Positions 7,800 to 15,751 of a stretch of 64,000 nucleotides of DNA are shown here, piece after piece. Location: the NCBI RefSeq assembly GCF_012927105.1, contig NZ_JABBFV010000004.1, positions 124,001 to 188,000 on the forward strand, in the 5' to 3' direction. The notes beneath the pieces are model-generated. The model made no database searches, was not told the DNA's origin, and saw only the letters and a program-made list of their open reading frames with translations. The translations under genes were made by a program, and so were the position numbers. This stretch comes from Sphingobium psychrophilum. Lineage in GTDB: Bacteria; Pseudomonadota; Alphaproteobacteria; Sphingomonadales; Sphingomonadaceae. Numbering within the stretch: the first letter of the stretch is position 1; each line of letters opens with the position of its first letter.

Positions 7800-8321
7800 A
7801 TGGACATCCGCCTCGCCACCCCCGCCGACCTGCCCCTGCTCCATCGCGTGATCCAGCGCGCCTATCGCGGCGACTCCGCCCGCGCCGGCTGGACCTTCGA
7901 ATCCGACCTGCTCAGCGGCCCGCGCACCAGCCTCGATACGCTCGCCAAGATCCTGGCCAACCCTGCCGAACGGCTGGTGGTCGCGCTGGATGCGGAGGAA
8001 ATGCCGATCGGCTGCGTCCAGATCACGGACCGCGGTGCCGGCATCGCCTATCTCGGCCTGCTCTGCATCGATCCGGCGCGCCAGGCCGCGGGCCTTGGCC
8101 GTCGCCTCATCGCCGCGGCGGAGGATCACGCCGCCCGCCTCTTTACCGCCAGCCTGATGGAAATGACCGTCATAGACAGCCGCACCGAACTGATCGCCTG
8201 GTATCAGCGCCGCGGCTATGTCTTGACCGGCGAGGTGCGCCCCTTCCCGATCCCGCTCGATTCCCCGCTGGCGATGGTGGTGCTGGCAAAAGCGCTGGCG
8301 ACCCGAAACGATCTCGGCTAG
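7800..8321 (+). CDS. GNAT-family N-acetyltransferase
   Basis: 173 residues. The acetyl-CoA binding motif A is visible as DPARQAAGLGRRLIAAAEDH (about 93-112), with a beta-strand before it (GIAYLGLLCID) and the C-terminal YQRRGYVLTGE element. Transfers acetyl from acetyl-CoA to an unknown amine. First gene of a plus-strand run with the YqaA-like protein and lnt (10 and 5 base gaps). Confidence 0.88.
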   Translation: MDIRLATPADLPLLHRVIQRAYRGDSARAGWTFESDLLSGPRTSLDTLAKILANPAERLVVALDAEEMPIGCVQITDRGAGIAYLGLLCIDPARQAAGLGRRLIAAAEDHAARLFTASLMEMTVIDSRTELIAWYQRRGYVLTGEVRPFPIPLDSPLAMVVLAKALATRNDLG

Positions 8322-8331
8322 GTCGCGGCCC

Positions 8332-8982
8332 ATGCTCACGCGGCTCTACCAATGGACCCTGGCCAAGGCGGCGCACCGCCATGCCGAACGCTGGCTTTTC
8401 GCCATCAGTTTCATGGAATCGAGCTTCTTCCCGATCCCGCCCCATCCGCTGCTCGGCCTCATGTGCCTGGCCCGCCCGGAAAAGGCGCTCCGCTTCGGCT
8501 TCATCTGCACCCTGGCCTCGGTGATGGGCGGTATGTTGGGCTACGCCATCGGCCATTTCCTCTATGAAGCGCTCGGTCAGCAGATCCTGACCGCGCTCGG
8601 CCTTGCCGCCAAATTCCCGGTCGCGGCCTGCTACCTGCGCGATTACGGCGCGGAAATCATCCTCATCAAGGGCGCGACGCCCATCCCGTTCAAGCTCATC
8701 ACGATCACGGCGGGCTTCGTCGGCCTGTCGCTCTTCACCTTCCTGTGGGCCAGCATCGTCAGCCGCGCCTTTCAGTTCATGCTGGTGGGCTTCCTGTTCT
8801 GGAAATTCGGACGGCCGATCAAGGCGTTCATCGAAAAATATCTCGCCTGGCTCTCCGCTCTCTTCCTCGTCCTCATCGTCGGGGGCTTCATCGCCGCCTC
8901 GATGCTGACCGGCGGCGTGAAGAAAGACGACAAATGCAGCCACGCCACCATGGCGACTCTTGATGTGACTGGCGGCCGATAA
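8332..8982 (+). CDS. YqaA/DedA-type (VTT domain) membrane protein
   Basis: 216 residues, about four to five transmembrane helices. Features of the VTT/DedA family include ESSFFPIPPHPLLG near residue 29, ASVMGGMLGYAIGHFLYE and a later LIKGATPIPFKLITITAG. Relatives move lipids across or support the inner membrane. It lies 5 bases before lnt, another inner-membrane lipid enzyme. Substrate unknown. Confidence 0.85.
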   Translation: MLTRLYQWTLAKAAHRHAERWLFAISFMESSFFPIPPHPLLGLMCLARPEKALRFGFICTLASVMGGMLGYAIGHFLYEALGQQILTALGLAAKFPVAACYLRDYGAEIILIKGATPIPFKLITITAGFVGLSLFTFLWASIVSRAFQFMLVGFLFWKFGRPIKAFIEKYLAWLSALFLVLIVGGFIAASMLTGGVKKDDKCSHATMATLDVTGGR

Positions 8983-8987
8983 CGCCG

Positions 8988-10604
8988 ATGCGCGCGCTGC
9001 TTGCCATGTTCGCCGCCCGTCCGAAACTGGCCGCGCTGCTCGCCGGTTTCGCCTCGGCCACCGGCTTCGCACCGCTTAACCTCTGGCCCGTCACCCTCGC
9101 CTGCCTCACCGCGCTGATCGTCCTGATCGAGCGCGCCCCCGACCGCCGCGCCGCCTTCACCCGCGGCTGGCTGTTCGGCGTCGGCCATTTCACCCTGGGC
9201 CTCAACTGGATCGCCCACGCCTTCACCTTCCAGGCAACCATGCCCCACTGGTTCGGCTATGGCGCGGTGATCCTGCTCTCGCTCTACCTTGCGGTCTTCC
9301 CCGGCTTCGCGACGCTGGGCGCATGGTGGATACACAATAAACTCCCCTCCCTTTCAATGGAGGGGCAGCGAGACTTGGCGGCTCTGCCGCCTAGTCGCAG
9401 CGGGGTGGGCACAAATGCGACGTTCGTCCTCCTCCTGGCCGCCACCTGGCTCGCCACCGAATATTTGCGTGCGACCCTCTTCACCGGCTTCGCCTGGAAC
9501 CCGCTGGGGGCGGTCCTCCTCCCCACGGGACTTGGTATAGCCGCCACCCTGATCGGCACCTACGGCCTCGGCGCGCTCACCATCCTCGCCGCCGCCGCCC
9601 TCCTCTTCACCGTCCGCCGCCAGTATCGCCCCGCCGCGATCCTCGCCGCACCGCTCCTCGCCCTCGCCCTCTGGGGCCTCCTCTCCCCCGCCCCCATCAC
9701 GCCCCCCGGCGCGCCCCGCATCCGCATCGTCCAACCCAATATCGGCCAGGACGAGAAATACTCCGCCGCCCTCGAACAGGCGCATTTCCGCACTCTCGCG
9801 GCGCTGTCCGGCACGCCGCGCCCGGCCCCGCGCCTTATCTTCTGGCCCGAAGCGGCCATCCCCGCCTATCTCGACATGGAACCCGACTGGCGCGCCCGCC
9901 TCGCCGGCCTGCTCGGCCCCGGCGACCTGCTGATGACCGGCGCGACCAAAGTCTATTTCAAGCCCGACCCGAACAGCCCGATCGGCGAATCCAAACTGGC
10001 CGGCGCGAACAACAGCCTGTTCATCGTCACCCCCGACGCCCGCCTGCTCACCCGCTATGACAAGTCGCATCTGGTCCCCTATGGCGAATATCTGCCGATG
10101 CGGTCGATCCTTGAACCCATAGGCCTGTCCCGCCTCGTCCCCGGCGACGCCGACTTCTGGCCCGGCCCCGGCCCGCAAAGCCTCACCCTGCCCGCAACGC
10201 TCGGCCGCCCGGACCTCAAGATGGGCGTGCAAATCTGCTACGAGATCATTTTTTCGGGCCATGTCATCGATCCCGCCAACCGCCCGGCCTTCCTCTTCAA
10301 CCCCTCCAACGACGCCTGGTTCGGCAGTTGGGGTCCGGTCCAGCATCTCGCCCAAGCCCGCCTCCGCGCGATCGAGGAAGGCGTACCGATCATCCGCTCG
10401 ACCCCCACCGGCGTCTCGGCGATCATCGATGCGCGCGGCCATGTCGTCCACGCGCTCGGCCTCAACCGCGCCGGTTTCCTCGATTCCGGCCTGCCCCCCG
10501 CGCTGCCGCCCACACTCTTCGCGCGGCTCGGCAACTGGGCGTCCGGCCTGCTGATGCTCATCCTGCTTGGCGCGGCCATTGCCATCCGCCGAGGCAAAAG
10601 CTAA
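8988..10604 (+). CDS. lnt: Apolipoprotein N-acyltransferase with an in-frame repeat insertion
   Basis: Last step of lipoprotein maturation in the inner membrane: transfers an acyl chain to the N-terminal Cys of diacylglyceryl lipoproteins. 538 residues: several membrane helices (about 10-230), then a nitrilase domain with the Glu-Lys-Cys triad Glu288 (IFWPEAAIP), Lys359 (YDKSHLVPYGEYLP) and Cys417 (MGVQICYEI). Residues about 118-142 (LPSLSMEGQRDLAALPPSRS...) are encoded by an intergenic-type repeat, a sister of which lies at 11871-11974; it falls in an inter-helix loop and keeps the frame, so the enzyme is probably still active. Confidence 0.95.
   Translation: MRALLAMFAARPKLAALLAGFASATGFAPLNLWPVTLACLTALIVLIERAPDRRAAFTRGWLFGVGHFTLGLNWIAHAFTFQATMPHWFGYGAVILLSLYLAVFPGFATLGAWWIHNKLPSLSMEGQRDLAALPPSRSGVGTNATFVLLLAATWLATEYLRATLFTGFAWNPLGAVLLPTGLGIAATLIGTYGLGALTILAAAALLFTVRRQYRPAAILAAPLLALALWGLLSPAPITPPGAPRIRIVQPNIGQDEKYSAALEQAHFRTLAALSGTPRPAPRLIFWPEAAIPAYLDMEPDWRARLAGLLGPGDLLMTGATKVYFKPDPNSPIGESKLAGANNSLFIVTPDARLLTRYDKSHLVPYGEYLPMRSILEPIGLSRLVPGDADFWPGPGPQSLTLPATLGRPDLKMGVQICYEIIFSGHVIDPANRPAFLFNPSNDAWFGSWGPVQHLAQARLRAIEEGVPIIRSTPTGVSAIIDARGHVVHALGLNRAGFLDSGLPPALPPTLFARLGNWASGLLMLILLGAAIAIRRGKS
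9342..9411 (+). repeat. Repeat element inserted in frame inside lnt
   Basis: Shares GGGCAGCGAGACTTGG and GCCTAGTCGCAGCGGGGTGG with the intergenic copy at 11871-11974. Starts with a small hairpin (CCCCTCC/GGAGGGG). Encodes about 24 residues in an Lnt loop. Confidence 0.8.
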
Positions 10605-10611
10605 TAACGAC

Positions 10612-10627
10612 ATAACGATTTCTTTAT
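10612..10627 (+). promoter_or_regulatory. Imperfect palindrome upstream of metK, possible operator
   Basis: ATAACGATTTCTTTAT is an AT-rich near-palindrome (12 of 16 positions match its reverse complement) in the 57-base gap between lnt and metK. Alphaproteobacterial methionine-cycle genes are often controlled by ArsR-type regulators (SahR/SamR) or SAM riboswitches; the gap is too short for a typical riboswitch. The operator role is inferred. Confidence 0.35.
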
Positions 10628-10661
10628 ATCGAACTCTGCCCAAGCATCTTATGGGAGCCTC

Positions 10662-11861
10662 ATGCGCAATCAATTTCTCTTCACCTCGGAATCCGTGTCC
10701 GAAGGCCATCCCGACAAGGTCGCGGACCAGATTTCCGACTCGATCGTCGATCTGTTCCTGTCCAAAGACCCCGAAGCCCGCATCGCCTGCGAAACCCTGA
10801 CCACGACCCAATTGGTCGTCCTGGCCGGCGAAATCCGTTGCAAGGGCGTCTATGAAAATGGCGCCTGGGCGCCCGGCGCGCAGGAAGAGATCGAAGCCAC
10901 CGTCCGCGAAACGGTCAAGCGCATCGGTTACGAGCAGGACGGCTTCCACTGGCAGACCTTCCGCTTCGAAAACAACCTCCACGGCCAGTCCGCCCATATC
11001 GCCCAAGGCGTCGATGAAAGCGGCAACAAGGATGAAGGCGCCGGCGATCAGGGTATCATGTTCGGCTATGCGTCGGACGAAACCCCCGACCTGATGCCCG
11101 CCACCCTCTATTACAGCCACAAGATCCTGGAACGTATGGCCGCCGATCGCCATGCCAAGGTCGTGCCCTTTCTGGAGCCGGACGCCAAGAGCCAGGTGAC
11201 GCTCGAATATATCGATGAAAAGCCGGTCCGCGCGACCGCCCTCGTCGTCTCGACCCAGCACGCCGCGGGCATGGACAATGACGCCAGCCGCGCGGAATTG
11301 CGCGCATACGTCAAGGGCGTGATGGCCGACATCCTGCCCGACGGCTGGCTTCCCGAAGACGAGAAAATCTACGTCAACCCGACCGGCCTGTTCGAAATCG
11401 GCGGTCCCGACGGCGACGCAGGCCTCACCGGCCGCAAGATCATCGTCGACACCTATGGCGGCGCGTCGCCCCATGGCGGCGGCGCGTTCAGCGGCAAAGA
11501 CCCGACCAAGGTCGACCGCTCGGCCGCCTATGTCACCCGCTATCTGGCCAAGAACATCGTCGCTGCCGGCCTCGCCCGTCGCTGCACGATCCAGCTGAGC
11601 TACGCCATCGGCGTCGCCGAACCGCTCTCGCTCTATGTCGATCTGCACGGCACCGGCACGGTGGACGCCGCCGCGATCGAGGCGGTCCTGCCGACCCTCG
11701 TGCGCCTGACACCCAAGGGCATCCGCACCCATCTCGGCCTCAACAAGCCGATCTACCAGAAGACCGCCGCCTATGGCCATTTCGGCCGCACCCCCGAAGG
11801 CGACTATTTCCCTTGGGAAAAGACCGACCTGGTAGACGCCCTCAAGGCCGCCCTGGCCTGA
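10662..11861 (+). CDS. metK: S-adenosylmethionine synthetase
   Basis: Makes S-adenosylmethionine from ATP and methionine in the cytosol. 399 residues, the usual length. The signature hexapeptide GAGDQG is at residues 126-131 and the glycine-rich loop [16 protein letters not shown] at about 270. Opening [19 protein letters not shown] is typical. GGGAG precedes the ATG. A terminator follows at 11991. Confidence 0.98.
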   Translation: MRNQFLFTSESVSEGHPDKVADQISDSIVDLFLSKDPEARIACETLTTTQLVVLAGEIRCKGVYENGAWAPGAQEEIEATVRETVKRIGYEQDGFHWQTFRFENNLHGQSAHIAQGVDESGNKDEGAGDQGIMFGYASDETPDLMPATLYYSHKILERMAADRHAKVVPFLEPDAKSQVTLEYIDEKPVRATALVVSTQHAAGMDNDASRAELRAYVKGVMADILPDGWLPEDEKIYVNPTGLFEIGGPDGDAGLTGRKIIVDTYGGASPHGGGAFSGKDPTKVDRSAAYVTRYLAKNIVAAGLARRCTIQLSYAIGVAEPLSLYVDLHGTGTVDAAAIEAVLPTLVRLTPKGIRTHLGLNKPIYQKTAAYGHFGRTPEGDYFPWEKTDLVDALKAALA

Positions 11862-11870
11862 TCCAACTAC

Positions 11871-11974
11871 GCCCCTCCCGCTTGCGTTGGCCGGAGGCAC
11901 GTGACTCCGGCCAAGGGCAGCGAGACTTGGTTCGGCGCAGCCGGGCCTAGTCGCAGCGGGGTGGGCACGACCCC
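11871..11974 (+). repeat. Intergenic repeat, sister of the copy inside lnt
   Basis: Contains the hairpin TGGCCGGAG...CTCCGGCCA, then GGGCAGCGAGACTTGG and GCCTAGTCGCAGCGGGGTGG, as in the lnt insertion. Lies directly after metK. Confidence 0.8.
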
Positions 11975-11990
11975 ACCATCCAATCCCGAA

Positions 11991-12026
11991 AAGGGCGCCG
12001 CAGCATCACGCTCCGGCGCCCTTTTC
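11991..12026 (+). terminator. Rho-independent terminator after metK
   Basis: GGGCGCCG and CGGCGCCC enclose a 13-base loop and are followed by TTTTC. Placed about 130 bases after the metK stop, beyond the repeat. Confidence 0.75.
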
Positions 12027-12100
12027 ATGTCTCCGTCCCCTGTCCATAAAATGACGAAAAGTTCATTAGGAAAGCCCTCCCGTCCGGCGCATATCGCCCT

Positions 12101-12132
12101 TGTCGGGTCCGCCACCCCTGTCGGACCCGACA
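12101..12132 (+). promoter_or_regulatory. Strong leader hairpin before the small secreted peptide
   Basis: A perfect 11-base stem, TGTCGGGTCCG with CGGACCCGACA, around a 10-base loop, followed by a second small stem (CCTC...GAGG) that carries the ribosome site AAAGAGG. It may control stability or translation of the peptide mRNA. Role inferred. Confidence 0.45.
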
Positions 12133-12154
12133 CCTCTCCCCAAAGAGGCTTTCA

Positions 12155-12334
12155 ATGACAAAGATGGTTGCCTCCGCCCTCCTCGGCCTCGCTATGATCG
12201 TCGGCAATGTTGCTCCTGCATCGGCCGCCCCCTGCAAGGACGCGAAGGGCAAGTTCGTCAAATGCGCCCCGAAACCGCCCGTCAAAAAGGCGGTCTGCAA
12301 GAACGCCAAGGGTCGTTTCATCAAGTGCAGATGA
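12155..12334 (+). CDS. Tiny secreted Cys/Lys-rich repeat peptide
   Basis: 59 residues beginning MTKMVASALLGLAMIVG, with a signal peptide likely cleaved after ASAA. The mature peptide of about 34 residues is strongly basic and has two copies of a motif CK(D/N)AKG(K/R)F(V/I)KC, each bounded by cysteines and joined by APKPPVKKAV. The paired Cys suggest disulphides or metal binding in the envelope. GAGG precedes the ATG. Function unknown. Confidence 0.7.
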   Translation: MTKMVASALLGLAMIVGNVAPASAAPCKDAKGKFVKCAPKPPVKKAVCKNAKGRFIKCR

Positions 12335-12559
12335 CCTGACGAACGACGGCGGCGGGCGGCTTTCAGCCATGTCCCGTCGAAACCGGCGACGCTCCTCCTC
12401 AGCGCTGACCGCCAACCGCTTTTCATTCTGTCCCTTCCCACGACCCCGCCTGCACAGAAGGGGTTCGGGAGGGGACAGGTTTACGCCATGCGCAGCAAGC
12501 GCGCGCCGCATCACCTCCCCGCTTGCCCTCCTCGCCCCCTCCCGCTAGTCAGCCGCCCC
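12335..12559. other. Intergenic region, no gene seen
   Basis: 225 bases between the small peptide and trmB. No convincing ribosome site with an open frame, promoter or terminator is visible; the trmB start at 12560 has no strong Shine-Dalgarno. Confidence 0.5.
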
Positions 12560-13255
12560 ATGACAGCGCATAAATCGGGCGATCCCACGACCCTCAACCG
12601 CCTCTATGGCCGCCAGTCGGGGCACAAGCTGCGCCAGGGGCAGCAGGAACTGGTCGACACCCTCCTGCCCGCCATATCGGTGCCGGAAGAAGGCGAGATC
12701 ACCGCCGCCGGCCTGTTCGGCTACGACCGCCCGCTCCATTTCGAAATCGGTTTCGGCGGCGGCGAACATATGGCGCATCGCGCCGACATGCTCCCCGATC
12801 ATGGCTTCATCGGCGCGGAACCGTTCCTCAACGGCGTCGTCACCGCGCTCGGCCATGTCCGCGACGGCGCGCTGGGCAATGTCCGCCTCCATATGGGCGA
12901 CGCGCTTCAGGTTCTGTCCCGCATCCCCGACGGCGCCTTGAGCTTCGCCTATCTGCTCCACCCCGATCCCTGGCCCAAGGCGCGCCATGCCAAGCGCCGC
13001 ATGATGAACCCCGGCCCGGTCGCGATGATCGCGCGCAAACTCAAGCCCGGTGGCGAGTTCCGCTTCGGCACCGACCATCCGGTCTATCTGCGCTGGGCGC
13101 TGATGGTGATGAACGGCCATTCCGACTTCGAATGGCTGGCCAGCGAGCCGAAGGATTTCCAAAACCGCCCCGGCGGCTGGCCCGAAACCCGCTATGAGGC
13201 GAAGGCCCGCCGCATCGGCCATGAAGTCTGGTACTTCCGTTACCGGCGTCGCTGA
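12560..13255 (+). CDS. trmB: tRNA (guanine-N7-)-methyltransferase
   Basis: Methylates G46 of the tRNA variable loop using SAM. 231 residues. The SAM-binding motif FEIGFGGGEHMAHRA is at about 61-75, and the TrmB signature HPDPWPKARHAKRRM at 134-148 (usual form FPDPWPKxRHxKRR). C-terminal GTDHPVYLRWAL and ETRYEAKARRIGHEVW also match. Start MTAHKSGDPT at 12560. Convergent with the next gene. Confidence 0.95.
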   Translation: MTAHKSGDPTTLNRLYGRQSGHKLRQGQQELVDTLLPAISVPEEGEITAAGLFGYDRPLHFEIGFGGGEHMAHRADMLPDHGFIGAEPFLNGVVTALGHVRDGALGNVRLHMGDALQVLSRIPDGALSFAYLLHPDPWPKARHAKRRMMNPGPVAMIARKLKPGGEFRFGTDHPVYLRWALMVMNGHSDFEWLASEPKDFQNRPGGWPETRYEAKARRIGHEVWYFRYRRR

Positions 13256-13260
13256 ACCCG

Positions 13261-13671
13261 TTACGGCGCGCCCGGATCGAACAGCCCGATCGGCGCGCCA
13301 AATTCGTCAGGCCAGGCCAGATAGGCGACATCGGTCGGCCCGACGACGAACGCCCGCACCATCCACCGCCCGTCCTGCTGCTCCAGCAGGGCATAGACGT
13401 CCGGCCCATCGAATATCCCTGCCTCGACCCGTTCGGCATGGCGCGTCTTGCGAAAATCGATCGCCCCGCCCGCCGGCGTCTGCGGCACGACATGGGCAAA
13501 GGCCCAGCGATCCTGCCGCCGCAGCCGATGCACCACGAACTTGACCTTTTGCGCAAGGTCGCGTTCGACCGCGGGCCGCAACGCATCGAGCAGAATCCGC
13601 CGCTGCGGATCGGCGACACCGATATCGCTCGCCCCGGCCAGCGCGGCCATCACCATCATCGTCGCGATCAT
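13261..13671 (-). CDS. Small secreted hypothetical protein
   Basis: 136 residues with a short signal-like N-terminus (MIATMMVMAALAGAS). The rest is soluble (ILLDALRPAVERDLAQKVKF, GRWMVRAFVVGPTDVAYLAW), of the kind seen in periplasmic proteins of unknown role. GGGAGGGG precedes the ATG. Family not recognised. Confidence 0.7.
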   Translation of the reverse strand: MIATMMVMAALAGASDIGVADPQRRILLDALRPAVERDLAQKVKFVVHRLRRQDRWAFAHVVPQTPAGGAIDFRKTRHAERVEAGIFDGPDVYALLEQQDGRWMVRAFVVGPTDVAYLAWPDEFGAPIGLFDPGAP

Positions 13672-13725
13672 CCGCCCCTCCCGTCAAAGCCGGACCGATA
13701 GCCCAGCCCCGCCGCCATGGACATG

Positions 13726-13762
13726 AAAAAGGCCGCGCGTGGCCCCCACCCCGCGCGGCCCT
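13726..13762 (-). terminator. Rho-independent terminator, minus strand
   Basis: Minus-strand arms GGCCGCGCG and CGCGCGGCC with an 11-12 base loop, followed by TTTTT. It ends the transcript of the gene at 13800-14348. Confidence 0.85.
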
Positions 13763-13799
13763 TCATTGGACGAACAAACCCGGCACGTAAAAACCCGGC

Positions 13800-14348
13800 T
13801 CAGTTCGCCTTGGAAAGATCGACCTTTTCCACCCATTCGGGGTAGAAGGTCGGTTCGCGGTTGGACCAACCCACCGCCGTCGCCGCCGCCTCGCTGATCG
13901 ACTGGAGCAGCGCGCGCCGCTTTTCGGGATGCAGATGGGGCAGGCTCGCCGCCGCGCAGAAAGCACCCGGCAACCAAGGCCGCGCCCCCGCGCCCAGCAA
14001 TCGCTCATAGAGGAAGCGGTAGGAGGAAAAGCTACCCAGCCGATCCTGGCCGAGGTCGAACGCGGACACCGTCACCAGCGGCGCCATGAACGGCTCCACC
14101 TGTTCCAGACCGCTGTCGTCGGGCACGCGCGCCTTGATATCGTCCAGCCGCCCATAGATGCGCGCCTGCGCCCGGATGGAGGCCTCCTCGACCATGTCGC
14201 GGGACCATAGCTTCATCGCGTCGCGGCGATGCAGCCCGATATCCAGCGATCGGCGAATATAGCGTTGCGTAGAGGATGAGAAGCTTGCGAACTCTCGCAG
14301 TTCCGCCAGGGTTACAGCCCCATCCGCCGGTCTTGCACTCGTACCCAT
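13800..14348 (-). CDS. Hypothetical cytoplasmic protein
   Basis: 182 residues from MGTSARPADGAVTLAEL at 14348, which has GGAGGG upstream; an in-frame ATG at 14432 lacks a ribosome site. Mostly helical (RYIRRSLDIGLHRRDAMKLW) with no signal peptide or membrane helix. The tail PEKRRALLQSISEAAATAVG may be another helical unit. Not recognised. Confidence 0.65.
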   Translation of the reverse strand: MGTSARPADGAVTLAELREFASFSSSTQRYIRRSLDIGLHRRDAMKLWSRDMVEEASIRAQARIYGRLDDIKARVPDDSGLEQVEPFMAPLVTVSAFDLGQDRLGSFSSYRFLYERLLGAGARPWLPGAFCAAASLPHLHPEKRRALLQSISEAAATAVGWSNREPTFYPEWVEKVDLSKAN

Positions 14349-14530
14349 GTCATGCCCTCCGACTGGAAGTCGTAGGATGGAACGTGCGCCCTCTATGGTT
14401 ACTGAAGGCTTAAGGGCCTGTTCCACCGCCATTCACAAGGGACCAGATTTCTTTTTGCAGCGCAACATGAAAATCTCATGACTGCGGCGAATGGAATTTT
14501 TGGCAAGCATCTCAATAGGCAACGACCAGC

Positions 14531-14932
14531 TTACGCCACTACATGCGGTTTGGGCGTTGTGGCCGCAACGGCCTCTGCCCCAATCAGCCAGACGAATGCT
14601 TCGTCTGCTTGCGTGAAGATGCGCATATAGGGTTGGGTCATTTCCCGTCGCACTTGCAGCTTGGCGATGACACTCGCTGTAACAATGGCGATTCGTGATG
14701 CACGCGGAAACAGCCCCTCGCCCAGATGTGTACGAAACGCCGCCACAGCTTCCTGGGGCTGCACCGCGCTGCGGCGCATGTCCATGCGTAACCGATAACC
14801 CGGCGAAAAGCCCTCGGCGACGAACCGCGCTTTCACATCACGGGCGTAGGCAGCGACGTCATCGGCGTCGAACAGACCATGCCAGCTTATGTCGAGCAGG
14901 TTGACGTCTTTGCGAAAATTAATCTCGTACAT
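14531..14932 (-). CDS. STAS/SpoIIAA-like domain protein
   Basis: 133 residues, starting MYEINFRKDVNLLDISWHG with GGAGGTG upstream. The pattern of a short strand, WHGLFDADDVAAYARDV helix and RLRMDMRR strand resembles single-domain SpoIIAA-like (STAS/SEC14) proteins. A role in signalling or lipid binding is only suggested by the fold. Confidence 0.6.
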   Translation of the reverse strand: MYEINFRKDVNLLDISWHGLFDADDVAAYARDVKARFVAEGFSPGYRLRMDMRRSAVQPQEAVAAFRTHLGEGLFPRASRIAIVTASVIAKLQVRREMTQPYMRIFTQADEAFVWLIGAEAVAATTPKPHVVA

Positions 14933-15067
14933 GATGGCACCTCCGCGGCCTTCATGCCCGATCCGCCTTACCCAACTCTTATCGCGCCATCAGTTAACCG
15001 AACTGCCCACGCATAGGCCTGCCATATCACCGATGCGACAGGACGACGTCGATACTGGGCAATCAAA

Positions 15068-15322
15068 TCAGGCCCCGGCGCGCCGCTCCAGCACCGCGCC
15101 GATCATCGACCGCCACACCGCGACATCGCCCGCCTGCGCCATCTGGGCATCGGGTTCGCGCAACGTGTGCAGGATGGCATAGGCGTCGTCGACATGGTCG
15201 GGCCAGGCCGCATCTACCGCGCCGGCCGCATGGGGATCGCTGCCGCCGCCGTTCAGGCTCAATTGGCGCCCGGCCAGCACGCGGGCGATACGCTCGATGG
15301 CGGGGGTGGTGGACGTCGGCAT
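15068..15322 (-). CDS. Small hypothetical protein
   Basis: 84 residues from MPTSTTPAIERIARVLAG at 15322, preceded by GAGAGGAG. Helical, with VDDAYAILHTLREPDAQMA and a C-terminal VWRSMIGAVLERRAGA. Soluble. Family not recognised; sits among other small genes on the minus strand. Confidence 0.6.
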   Translation of the reverse strand: MPTSTTPAIERIARVLAGRQLSLNGGGSDPHAAGAVDAAWPDHVDDAYAILHTLREPDAQMAQAGDVAVWRSMIGAVLERRAGA

Positions 15323-15397
15323 GGATGGCAAACTCCTCTCTTGCGGGCGGCGCTTTGGCTCTACCACCGCCATGATAGCATGTTCATATCGGCGGAG

Positions 15398-15616
15398 CTA
15401 TGCGTCCCCGCCTTCCTTATAGCCCGAAGACGGCACCGGATCGCCATGGTCGCCAGGCTTCGTGGTCGATGGCGGATCGGATGCGTCCATCGAATCCTTC
15501 AGGCTCTCGTCACGCTTTTCGTCATGATCCAGCACATGGTCCTGCGCATCGCTATCGCGGTCGTCGCCCGCTTCCTCACGGCTGTTGGGACGCATATCGG
15601 TCTTGTTGTCCGTCAT
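15398..15616 (-). CDS. Small acidic hydrophilic protein, probable stress regulon
   Basis: 72 residues, MTDNKTDMRPNSREEAGDDR onward, very rich in Asp, Glu, Ser and Lys and without hydrophobic core, so likely disordered. Has CAGGAGAG before the ATG and an EcfG-type promoter at 15644-15669. The composition and promoter suggest a general-stress or desiccation-related protein. Confidence 0.65.
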   Translation of the reverse strand: MTDNKTDMRPNSREEAGDDRDSDAQDHVLDHDEKRDESLKDSMDASDPPSTTKPGDHGDPVPSSGYKEGGDA

Positions 15617-15643
15617 GATGTCTCTCCTGTATCTAACCGGATC

Positions 15644-15669
15644 AACGGACGGCGCGGCGGCGCGGTTCC
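15644..15669 (-). promoter_or_regulatory. Candidate EcfG promoter
   Basis: Minus-strand GGAAC (15669-15665), 17-base spacer, CGTT (15647-15644), about 28 bases before the small acidic protein's start. An exact match to the GGAAC-N16/17-CGTT consensus. Confidence 0.6.
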
Positions 15670-15751
15670 GCTTCGACCAACGCCGCCGCCTGTTCGACCA
15701 GCAACCGGGCACGCTACAGACTTTTGCCCCGTCACGGCGTAGACAGGCATC

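Noticed and set aside
9354..11900. Very long minus-strand open frame opposite lnt and metK
   Set aside because: It is the antisense shadow of two well-identified genes in GC-rich DNA; the product has no domain logic and is low-complexity Gly/Asp/Arg.
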